From contig CM075192.1 of assembly GCA_037577475.1 (NCBI GenBank), positions 16,625,408 to 16,689,407 on the forward strand: 64,000 nt of DNA, given 5' to 3'. Shown piece by piece: positions 14,301 through 25,700 of this stretch. This DNA comes from Chaunax sp. Z400. Lineage: Eukaryota > Chordata > Actinopteri > Lophiiformes > Chaunacidae. The translations under genes and the position numbers were made by a program. Numbering within the stretch: the stretch's first letter is position 1; every line of letters starts with the position of its first letter. The notes beneath the pieces are model-generated. The model ran no database searches. It was not told the DNA's origin and saw only the letters and a program-made list of their open reading frames with translations.

Positions 14301-14655
14301 TTAGAAGGCCCGGTATTATTTTGTGACAAGGACATTTTCAAGAGCTGCAGTATTTCTTCAGTCAACATGCATATTTATCAGCCTTTTCCGAGAGGGAAAC
14401 TGAATTATAGGAAGGTTATCCTTCCTGAGTCAATTTAGTTCCGCCACTTCTGTGAAGCATTTTTTGGTAAAACCTACTGAGGCCACAGAAAATAAGATGA
14501 AACAGTGTGAGCATTGAATTTAAGAAAGTTGTGCACATTAAAAGGAAAGACATACAGGTGAAGTGGAGGCTGAATTTATAGGGAAAAACACACATTTGCA
14601 GCATTACAATGGATTAGCAGATCAATTTACTGGCTTAACAGCCCAAACACACAAA

Positions 14656-14657
<2 letters not shown>
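8400..14657. other. Intergenic DNA with low-complexity patches
   Basis: About 6.3 kb with T/A-rich patches (for example 8668-8710 and 8937-8947) but no recognisable gene. The open frames near 9276-9557 and 9822-10040 have no splice context or recognised domain. A distal enhancer cannot be excluded, since sequence alone does not show one. Confidence 0.45.

Positions 14658-14716
<59 letters not shown>
14658..14716. repeat. (CA)n microsatellite
   Basis: An uninterrupted run of about 29 CA units, preceded by the imperfect start 'aaacacacaaactca'. It is likely length-polymorphic and usable as a marker, and has no coding role. Confidence 0.95.
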
Positions 14717-14718
<2 letters not shown>

Positions 14719-16420
14719 ATGCTGTTGGGAGCCCGCTAGAGGCAGCCTCACCCTTTTATGTGACAGCAGGCCTTGACACTAAATAAACCTTGTCCAACTT
14801 ACACTTTGCCCAGATCAATGAGATATTGCTTCATGAAGTCTTTTTCTGTTCATGTGCAGTTCCAAAGTACATTTTCCTGAAAAAGGAGATACCTAATTCC
14901 ATTGTTCTGATGAGGGTTGCAATAGAGTGGGTATGATAGCTGTCAAATATATAATGGTTTCACTGTGTGACATAACACGGTATTACAATGACACCCAAAG
15001 AAAAGAAACCAGAACCCTATATTTCTTTACAATACTAATACATTATGATTCTTTTATCAACACTACAATTAAATACACCAGGTAAGCAAGCATACATGGT
15101 ATGATAACTGTCAATGTTCATTACACAGTATAAAGTTAAATTGGTGTACCCCTGCAACCCTAGTTCTGATTAACTTTCAGTTCCACCTTTACTTTAAGTC
15201 TAATTTTGTAAAAGTAACATGTTTGACTTTCATCTGAAATTGATTAAAATGTCACTAATAAATGACTCACACAAAAATATTGACAGCATTTTTATTGCAG
15301 GCCTAGTAACTCTGCACAGCAAGACTTAAGGTCGAAAGCATCAGTAGCGGCCCGGAGAGGCTGCACTGCTCATTGCACCTCACATTATGAAAGAGCATGG
15401 ACCAGCCAAACAACAAGCAGAGGTATACAGTAAGTGATGTATGTATACTTTTATTTAAGAGCCTTAAATCAAAAAGGTTCATTCCTAGGAGCATGAAGTT
15501 ATAGTCAATTTAACTGTAATCTGCTCAACAGATTGTGAGGTGTCTTATGTGTGAGGCTGACATATTGGCTCGAAGGTGAAACATTAGGACACAATAAGGA
15601 AGCATTGTCCTTTGTGGAGAATGAATATGGTCAGCCATTTTCACAAAAAACATAAATTAGTTTAATATAGTTTTTAAATGGAAATTATAGTCGTATTGAG
15701 GTGCTAGGTTTTTCATTAAATTTTCTATAAACAACAACTAAGTACTGAAGTGGTGCATTTTGCTATCTAGGAACTTTAATCATTTGTATCTCATTCTTTC
15801 CCATGGTTACAATTTGAATTAAGCTCATTCTGTGAGTGGGATTTATCTCAGAGGAAGGTTTCAGTGGCAAAACTGTTTAATATTTATTTTCTTTATGCAC
15901 ACATCACCCATGTACTGGAGAGGTGTCCTTTGAATCTATGGGCATCATATTTTCATTGTTTTAAATTTCACCCTTAACTTTTTCTTAGATATGCAATTGC
16001 AAGAAGTGCATTTAACAGGGTCAACTTCAATTACTTTTTTTCTGTCTGTCTTCAATGAAATCCCTGCAATGGCAGATCTAAATCGATCCACTCCCGAATA
16101 TAGGAGATTGTTAAAACACAAATGTGAGATTTTGCTGGTGCACAGAAGATCAATACTGGGGTAAGTGCCCCAGTAAAATGGGTCTAGAGACACCCCTGGT
16201 GAATAGTTGTTTATGTCATGATAATAGTCTTTAGTAGTATTTAGTAGAAATAATAGTATTTCTGGAGATATGGCAACCAAAGTGACATACAAATAATTCG
16301 TGGTCAGTTTTGAGTGACATTTAATAATTCTCTACATGCACGTGATTCTTTAGCAGGTGCAACTTCTTTACAGGCACAGACATAAACAGCTGCATGTCAT
16401 TCAAACATACAGGAGGTCAT
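14717..16420. other. Intergenic DNA upstream of the gbe1 promoter
   Basis: No gene is recognised. A short stretch at about 16150-16200 ('ggggtaagtgccccagtaaa' and 'gggtctagagacacccctgg') resembles wording seen in fish repeats and may be a TE scrap. The 115-residue minus-strand frame at 15945-16292 has no recognised domain and overlaps this scrap. Confidence 0.4.
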
Positions 16421-16693
16421 CCTCTGACGCGCCAGATGCTTCCTCTGCTGTCATCTTAAAGTTGCACTGCATCGGAGCACCGACTCGGCTCTCTAATCTC
16501 TGAAGTGCTGGAAACACAGCATGTTTTAATGGGCCGGACTTGGCAGAAAGCCACCTGTCGGTTTGTTGTCTGCGCACACTAAAAGCTCAAACACAGTGAA
16601 CGCCTCATTGTCCTTCGTCCCTGCCAATAAGAGTGCGGCCACATAGACACAGAGCACATGTTCGGTACTCGATTGGTTTCGTCTTGAGAAACC

Positions 16694-16791
16694 ATGGCAG
16701 ACACCGAGGATACTGTTACAATTCCTGAATTCCACTGCCTTCTCCAAATGGATCCCCGTCTAGAAACGTACGCGAAGGACTTCGAGAGGAG
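16694..16791 (+). CDS. gbe1: gbe1 exon 1 (start codon; residues 1-33)
   Basis: The start ATG sits in a strong context (ACCATGG). The in-frame TGA at 16685-16687, two codons upstream, rules out an N-terminal extension unless the transcript is spliced there. The encoded start, MADTEDTVTIPEFHCLLQMD, leads into a DPRLETYAKDFERR segment that matches the family's 'DPYLKPYAVDFQRRY' region. The donor is ag|gtaaaa and ends in phase 2. This exon is 45 nt shorter than the human coding exon as I recall it, so the protein begins about 15 residues later. No signal peptide is seen, as expected for a cytosolic enzyme. Confidence 0.92.
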
Positions 16792-19700
16792 GTAAAACAT
16801 ACATTAGACTCCGGATTTGCTAGCGTGTCGTCCGAATCAGTCCACGCGGAAGCGAGCGGATAACGTAGGCATTCGTGTCGTGAAATATAAATACACAAAT
16901 GTCAGATATAACGCGATGTTTTGCTACACATCAGTCACTCCCTGAGGTCAGGTTTGAATGGGGAGCGCACATGTAGCCGTCTATTTCCCCTCTTCTCCTA
17001 CCTGTTAAATATAAGGTGTTTAGAATATGTTCATGTCATTCAAAATTGATCAGTCGCAACCAGGAAGTCTGTTTTGTTAAGTGAGAGTTGCTAAAAAGCA
17101 AGTCGTCTGACGGATCTCGTCTTTTGACAGGTAGAAGACGTGTGTTTCTCGGTCATGTGACGTCGTGTTGCGTCGAGAGGTGACGCTTTGAGCTGGCGCG
17201 CTGTCGGCTTTTCTTGTTCTATTGCATCACTGCGTCTGTGGTGGTTCTCCTGCAGGAGCTAGCATGACTGTGGTCCTGCTGCTTTATGTTGGCCTTGGTT
17301 CTCAGTGCAAGCTTTTGGGTCATGCGTTTTCCTTTTAATTGACTCATTGTCATCAAGACATCAGTTGTCTTAAAATGTGTTTGATAATTTGATTAAAATC
17401 TCTTCCAGCTTGGAGCACATTCTCTGGTTGGTCCGGTTTGTGCAGTGTGAAAAGGGTCTGCAATCAATGGGCTCCCCCAGGATATTTAAGCGGGTTTATT
17501 GTTGTCATTGCAAAATGTGCCAATATGAGTGGCTATTTGCGGCCCCACTTTCCCAAATAGGTTTGAGGACCTCAAAAATTTCCCTTGTTTACCTCTCCTT
17601 ATGGTGTGCCCCTGCCTCCCAGACATTAATTGACTTATTCTTGTACTCACTTCATGGTTTTCCCCTTCAGCCTCGAATTGGCCTTCATACAAATTCATTA
17701 TTGCGGTGGAAGTAACTGGCTTCTGTAATGGTGCAAGTGAATTTGCAATGTGTGTGGGCTGATGCATTTATTAATCCCGGATTACATCCACCACAAATTC
17801 CATTTTTTTTTAATGCTGTTGCTAAAGCATGATGGGTGATGCTATACACATAAAATTAGATTCTGAGATTTTGTGGCCAGAATAGAATATTCTTGCATGA
17901 TGCTACTTCTTAATTGAGTCTGACTATATTTTTTTTGCCAGAAATACACAAACCAAAGCAGACGGCTCTGATTAATAATATAACAGCCTTACTCAGTAGA
18001 AGATATCTTAACAGCTGTCTTTTAGAAATGTTGTCAATGCTAGCCATACAGGGTTTCAAAGAACAGAATTGTCCTCAAAATCTTTGCAAGTTCATCTCAC
18101 TTCCATGTAACATGAATCTGCATTGACTTTTTGTGTTTAATGCAGCTCGTGGAAAATTAGTTTGACCTTCGATGTGAACACACCATTTGGCCTTTTTATT
18201 CTGTCATTTTATTCACATGAAGGAAGTCAAAGAAATTGAGTATTTACAGGAAACCATCAAAACAAACCTGTGTGTTAAACACAGATTTTTGATTTGTGAT
18301 TAAATGAGTAGAGAACCTTACATAGACCAATGATGAGTCTGTCTTTCAGTGGTTAAATGCATTGACCTCGTGTCTACCCTAATCTTCAAAAGTAATTAGA
18401 TGCTCCCTGTAATTCCTATAGACTGTCTCATATGTGTCTTTTTTCCATTTAGTTTCACTTTATGTTCATTCGTTTGTGGTTATTGGATCTTTTTGAATTG
18501 CTGTGAGTCCTGGCTTTAACCTGATAAACAGCCTGGCATTAAATGTAGGGACGCATTTTAAAAAAAAGTAATTTTATAACAACTGAGTATCAATTAAATT
18601 TTCTTCATTCATAATAAAAATTAAATGCTGATTTCTGGATGGAAGAGTATCTGGTTCATAAAATGTCAGCATGATTTTTGAGTTCAATTCCCCCACTCCG
18701 TGTCAAATTAGCCTCACCAGCTGAAATGCTTTTTTCATATGAAATAAGTGTAATGTTTTTTTTTTTACTTGCATGCAGACAGGGATAATGATCTACAGCT
18801 TACATTGCAACGGTATCTGCTCAACTATGGGTTGTCCCTGAATCTAGGCTGTAAAACTCTGCCTACAGGCCACATAGTTTAATCAATTTTCATTGCTGTG
18901 TCAGATCTTGTCTCTAGTGTGGCAGGTAAGGGACCTCCTGCTTTGTAGTTGAAGCATGTAAGCAGGGCTATAGCCTTGCAGAGATATTAGCATGTCAGTT
19001 CAATCCCACGCACAGTTTGGGATTGTTAGTCTACATGAAGCCCATATGAGTTTCAAATATATGTCTCACTGATGAAAGTTGCACATAAATTTTTATAGAT
19101 ATATAATCACTGCTGTGTGTGAAGGTTAATTCTCTATACACTGCTGGTGTTCAAAGCCCAATAGTCCAAACATCCATATTGAACACAGGCATAGAAATCA
19201 AGAGCTTTCTCAAGCTGTGGTGTCACGCAGAGTCTGCACAGTGCTAAGAATTCAAATGGCTTATCAGAAAGTGACCTATGACCACACCGACTGATTCTTT
19301 AGATTTCACCGCCATGTCAAGGCTCAAGGCTGCCCACATCTCCGGTTTGTTAAACTATAGTTAATACCAGATATAGCCACTATGAGCACTTAATTACAGC
19401 TAATCCAGCAGTTTGCAAGCCTCCTATTCTAATTAGTTATTCCATGGTTGCAGGCAGCGCTTATTTTATATTATCAGGATATTAGTTTCAGATTGATTGT
19501 GAAACCGTTGATGCTGCATGCAGGTTAGGGCCCCAGTGAGCAGTGCTCTGTTGACATGCTTCATTATTTACCCTTCCTGTTGCACAAGCCTGCAGGAAGT
19601 GCTGCTAGGATTTTGCAGCTCACGGCACAATGAATCTCCTAAATTGGGCCAAATGAAAGTATGCAGCATTGGGACTGCAGCTTATTACGGCAAACAGTTT

Positions 19701-22700
19701 TTGCAAAGATTTGAGTATGTCATCACAACTCATTTCAAAGTGAAAATACAGCAGTAAGTCTCGAGCTTGTGATGCAATATATTTAAAGCAAAACTGATTA
19801 TTGATTTTGAAGACACGACCGCTGATGCACATGCCCTGACTGAGACGTAATGAGCCGATATGCACATTACTTATACCTAAAACTTTGGTTATGATGAAAT
19901 ATTAGAATGCCTAAGTCACATTTGTGAAACTACCTCCTGTACATTATAATGGTGAATGTTTTATCTCCCTTCTTTAAAAGGTTGCTTTGGCAGCATTTAT
20001 TTTCCTGTCACCTTGCTTGAGGGTCAAACAAAGGTTTGAAGTAGGAGGGGAATTTTACCTTTCATCAATCAACCTCTGTGCAATTGTTCAGGCCTCTCTT
20101 TACTCTCATTAATGTATTTAGTCAAAGAAGTACATTAATGATATCATTTGAAAGTCACCTTGCTGCCGGGCAGTATGGAAGCCCTTTAGGCTGGCTGAGA
20201 TCAGGAAGAGAAAAGCTTTTTCCTACTCGTGTCTCCAGGCTGTTGTTGACTGTCCTGACACCTCTGTGCTTCAGCTGTCACCATCACTCACACACAGTGC
20301 AACAGACCTGAACACTCACTCTAAATTTAGATAACCGATTGTCTATAACAGAGAGTGTATGGACAAGGCTATAGAGCTCGGCTGCTCTGCTGGGAGAATT
20401 TTAAAAAGCAAATAATCATTATGACTGAAGATTTGAAGCTGTGACTGTAATTTAGTTAAGATACTGCATGCCATCAAAATTAAAAAAAAAAAAGAAACGT
20501 AGATGCAGATTTTCAATTTTTTTTCTACTGTATATATCATTCAGACACTCAATTTGGCCGTATGCCGAATCTAATACCTGTGTTTGAACATTCTATTTCA
20601 TTTTTTACCTACTTTGATTGTATAACCAGTTATTAAAAGATGTGTAACAGTATGAGATTTGCACAGTATGATAAACGTCTCAATAAAAAAAGAACGTTTT
20701 TAAAAAAAGGCACTGTGAGTATTACTCTTTGTTCCTCAGTCGAAACCTCTTGATATATGAATCACTGGCCTTGTGCGTCACCCACCACTACTGCTGGAGC
20801 TAAATTGACCAATGAAAGTGTAGTGTGCATGAAGATGGGTAGTGTCAGGGAAAGAGGTTTAGTCATAACTTTGAATGTTTGAGCCTCATTCAGACTCAGA
20901 CTCAGATGAGGAGTCTGTTGCTGTGCACCAATATCAGTGTCTAGCAGATATATTAGAATGCAAAGTGTTGTTAGCATCTGTTGTTTGTTATTTGTTGACT
21001 TGTGAGCTTGTAACTCCATGAAGCCAAGGGAAATCTGACCAAACGACCTTAACAGATCATGTAAATGAGACAAAGACCTTTGGACGACAGTTGAAAGACT
21101 GAGCCTCCTGCCAAAGGATGTTGTGGGTAAAATACTCCACTGGTCCTCCATTCCTGGGGACATTAAAGGAGCTTAGCCTTCCAACCCTTCTTTACTGACC
21201 CCCCCCCCCTATACACACAACTCTATATATACATTGTGTGTGCAAAATGTTAAGAGGAAACTAGGAAACTGGACCCAAAAAACGATGAAACTGACAGACA
21301 ATGAAGGTGAGAGTTGTCTCTCAGACAGAGGTGCTGCGGTGCAAAGACTTATTGCTTTGGCCAGGAAAGATTTCCTGTATTGGTCCCTGTGACAGCTGAG
21401 TTGGATCAATCTGCTCGAGAAAGATCCACTGTCTGTCCAGGAGGAGGTGGAAAGGGTGGTCAGGAATGGATACCAGTCTGTTCAGTGCCCCTCTCTCCAC
21501 CAAAGCCTCAAACGTGTCCAATTTGCAGCCAATGGCAGAGCCTGCCTTCTTGCCTTCTTGTTCAGCCTGATGGTTTTGTCAGCTCCGAGGCTGCCCCCCC
21601 CCAAGCAGACCACAGGAAACACTGTGCTGGCAGCAACAAGCTGGGTAAAATAATTCCAGCATTTTGCTGCACATGTCGAAGGATCTCTGCTTCCTCAGGA
21701 AATAGCCTGCTCATCCCCTCCTTGTACACATGCCTCAGTGTTGGTCTTACTTGTGGTCCTTTGCCTTGACAACATCCTCACCCAGAATGCACAGGGACTG
21801 CGCAGTCGTCCTCCTCCTTCTGAAGTCAGTCACCATCACACTCGTCTTGGCCACGTTCAGAACCCCTGTGATCCTCCTCCTCCTGTCCATCACTTAAACA
21901 CCCAACCACTACAGAGTCGGCAGAGTTGTGCTGAAAATCTGAGGGGTACCAGGTGAACAGGAATAGAGCCAGCACAGCTCCAGACCCCTGCCTAGCCGGA
22001 CAAACTGTGATCGGCCTGTCTGGTAGTCAGTGATCCAGGAGATTATGGACGGTGATCTTTACTGTCACACCCTCTCCAGCAGCTCCAACATTCACCATCT
22101 AATTATCTTTTTTTCTTGTGCCTTCTGAGCCTTGCTCTTCTCTTTTAGGTCCCACCGTCAGACTCTTCTCAGTTTCAGGCTTAACTCGTGACTTTGGGAC
22201 AAACAAAATATTCCACTTACAAATTTTAAGATGCCAAAGTTAGCAGAGCAAATTGAATTTGTCTTTGCAACATTGATCCTTTTTGAAGGTGTGAGGAATA
22301 TCGGATTGACTTGACAGTTCGAGAAGAGCTAGAAATCTGTTCAACACCGAATTGATTTTACGGACCGGACAGCAATGCTGCAATTGCTGTGTGCAATAAT
22401 ATGTGTAAGGCTAAAATCTCAGTTTTCTCCAGTATCTTTGTCGACATAGAACAAAAACAAGAGATAGGAGAGCCAGGAGTGTAATCTGTAACTCAGATCT
22501 ATAATCTCCTGCTGCTCTATTACTGCCCAATAAGGGACAGAACAAAACTCCTGAATAATTTCTGGCCACAGGGATTAGCTGTGTCTCTCTTTGTGCACTA
22601 CCTGACAATAAGGAGCAGTATTTATTAGAGAAACTAAAATAGTACCATGTTCGGTTGGGAGATGGTAATCAGATTTCTTCGTTCGTAAAAATTCAGGCAT

Positions 22701-25700
22701 GTGTTGGGCTTATAACTGATATTTTAGTGTTGTGTTTTGGATAAAGATGCTATATCCAACATTTTCATAGCAACAAAATATCACACGACCATTTCATATG
22801 TATTACAAGAAGCTGCTCGTAACGAGGCTACAGCTAGTCGTCATCCAACTGTGTAGTTGTAGAGTGTCAGCGTTCGGAGGCTTATTATTATTATTTTGAC
22901 TTCATGGCCCATGACCTCACTGTTGCTCTGCTCTGTGTCGTTTGTAGCCCACAGCAGGCGGCCCCCTTTTCTTTTTCTTTTTTTCTTCTTCTTTTTTTTA
23001 GCAAAAAGCTCTGACAAACCCACTGCAGGCTTGTTTTTTACCCAGCACCAAACGGCAGGCAGACATAGTTAGCGCCATGTTTGTGAACATAGAGAAGTGT
23101 TTAGCAGCTACAGAGCGGCTTATTTCCATCATCCGGTGCATAGAAATCTGTATAACTCCATATGAATTATCATGCTGCTCCCTGTCTGCTGGGTGTGTAA
23201 ATAAGTAGCTTTTCCATGTCAACATTTTCTTTTACAGCTTATTCCTTCCACCGAAATTATTAATGCAGGTCTTAGTATTTGGTATTAATAGAGAATCCCA
23301 AGTACCAATGTATTACAGTACTTTACTTATACCTTTCATTGATGTCACATCCAACATCAACACCCTCCATACAGTACCTCTTTAATTCTTATGAAACCGG
23401 AACTTTCCCAGCTTGGAGTAACCCTTAAATGACTTTCATGTGTTTTTTTTCTAGAGGCAATGAAATAAAAGTGAGAGCAGCTGAATGCTGCGTGATGCCA
23501 GGAACCATTGTTTTTCACCTTAAAAGTCAACATTCTCATATCAGACTAAAGTAATATTGAACCTTACTGGTCCAGGATAACCCTGAGCTTTAATAGGCAA
23601 TTACTAGACTGAATACATGAGCTGGCACAATTGCACTCATAGCTTCCATAACCTCTGAAAATATGTGGTGGCTTCAGCTGAACACAGGAAGACCTGAATT
23701 CTGCTCTCCGTATTGTTGGTGAGACTTTATTAGGAATTCAGGGCTAGTGCCTGAGAAGAAAAAAAAGAAAAAGAAAAGAAAAAGGCTCGCCAAATGTGAG
23801 GCCATGGACTTACTCTGAGGTTCTGCTCTTCGTGTTATACGGCCTGCTGCCTATTGATACTGTGCCGACTCTCGTGCCAGATATTGTATTAAACATTTGT
23901 AACCTTGCTAGTGCCAGGATGAAGGAGAGGAAGAGGGAAAACTTCACCAAAATAACAAGGGCACAGAGGACAGCAAACGTGCTCGCAGGCAGGTTCCGTC
24001 TGATTATAAATAATCAAATACAGATGAATAAATCAAAGGTTTGATTTTGCCTATAGTTTCAATTCTGTTAATGACTTCCTGGAATGAATTGGTTTGTGAT
24101 GTGTGGTCAGATCTCACCTCCACCACACATGAGGGATGTATGGCGGAAACTGCAGCAATGCAGGGAGTTTAGCCCCCTATTCCCATGGGTCAGTCCTTAT
24201 GGATCTCATTTGTTCTAATCATATAGGCATGACCTCCATGCCTATTAAGGATGTGGCAGTGGAGCTCTGCCCTGTGAGTCCTCCCTCCGTCCTCCCTTTC
24301 AGCATAGACTTGAAATGGCGACAAAAGTGGAGAAAGGAGGCATGTGGCATCATTGGTCGGACTTTAAAGGTTTACGTTTGGCAAGGGCTGTCTGTATCCA
24401 CTACGCTCAACACAGGGAGCAGCTGCTGAGAAATCGTGCTGTTACTTCAGCCCATCATGACTAGCCCCAGGGCATTCACAGGCCAGTCTGAACTTGGCTT
24501 CAGGGCTGTAGGGTAGAATGCACTTAACTCAGCTGGCTGAAAGAGGCTTTCTGTACCAGGGGGAATCTGATATGGACACCAGCTGGCTGCAGGAACTTAA
24601 GTGAGATAAATTGCAAAGTAGTCAGTGTATCCTTCCCAGTTGAAGGTAACAGACAGAGGTTTATCACTCGGGTTACGCCCGTAGTCACACATTCGTGTGG
24701 GAGTGAGGCAGGTTTGCATCCCGAGGTGGCACCTCAAAGGTAATGATGGCGCGGAAATGTTGGGACGCTGCACTGCGTACTGCTGCACCAGTGCTGAGAA
24801 TATACAAATGAACCTTTCAAAACATATTGAAGCAGTTCATTTTGTATTAAATTCTCCTGGAAGGGGTTCAATCTTTTAATTTAAGACACAAATTACATTT
24901 TTTTTTAGCATCATTTCTTATTAGATGTCTCTTTATTGTTGAATGTTACGAAACATTAATATTTATCTACGTCTGTGTTAGAGCTCAAACATGTACAGTT
25001 TTGTCACTATCCCTGTCTTAAAGGGGAAAAAAATCACTAAAAATTTCAAAAAAATTTGATTTAAAAACTTGGGCAAACCATTAGATTTAAGACAGTTATC
25101 AGTGGAAGTAATGAATTACTGAGTGAAAGGGTTTTTTGTTTGTGTTGGGATTACATTCTAGTGCAACCAATTTTGAAAATTGCTCTCACCTCTCAATAGT
25201 TAAGTGATAACACTGAAACAGCTGCTTCTTCTGCAAATGGCTGTATTGGTGTTAATTAGTGGTAATTTCCAAGTAATTCTAAACTGATGATATGTTGTGT
25301 GTGCATGTCAACATCCTGTGTTGCCATTGTGACAATGCAATGATAAAATGATTAGAATTTTATACTGTCTTATCCTTCCTGTGGAGAGTAGTAGCTTTTT
25401 TTTTTTGGTAATGAAAATCATCTCCAACAGATGGTGGATTTTCCATTGAGTTCATACACTTTTCTGTGCGTGTTCCCTCTGGTTCAAAGGTATGATCTGC
25501 TACGAAAACAGCTTTTCCAGCTGGAAGAGACAGAGGGAGGCTATGACCAGTTCACACGCAGCTACAAGACCTTCGGTGTGCAGCGACAGCCTGACAACAG
25601 CCTGATTTTTAAGGAGTGGGCTCCTGCTGCAGAGGCCCTCTTCCTCACTGGTGACTTTAGTAAGTAGTCTGAGGAAAAGCAGCAGCTCCTGAAGCAGTGT

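Larger units (their letters stand above)
16421..17240 (+). promoter_or_regulatory. gbe1: CpG-enriched gbe1 promoter / first-exon region
   Basis: By hand count about 50 CpG dinucleotides fall in this ~0.8 kb, against roughly one per 60-base line or fewer on either side. The enrichment brackets exon 1. A direct CCAAT pentamer is at 16624-16628 and an inverted one (ATTGG) at 16672-16676, 70 and 22 bp before the start codon. I see no convincing TATA box. This pattern fits a broad, TATA-less housekeeping promoter with NF-Y-type sites. The transcription start cannot be placed from sequence alone. CpG density and motifs are seen; promoter function is inferred from position. Confidence 0.65.
16792..25489 (+). 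other. gbe1 intron 1 (8.7 kb)
   Basis: The donor is gtaaaa and the acceptor is ttcaaag. It contains the downstream half of the CpG-rich region, a reversed LINE relic (about 21.2-22.05 kb), a probable dispersed repeat (about 22.7-23.23 kb) and pure homopolymer or purine tracts. Examples are a C-run at about 21200-21208, a T/C tract at 22964-23000 and an A/G tract at 23757-23784. No alternative exon is recognised. Confidence 0.8.

Noticed and set aside
20762..21163. 133-residue minus-strand open frame
   Set aside because: No recognised motif, and it lies next to a LINE relic; it could be part of it or chance. Not enough support for a gene.
21314..21769. 151-residue plus-strand open frame
   Set aside because: It is the antisense reading of the minus-strand LINE relic.
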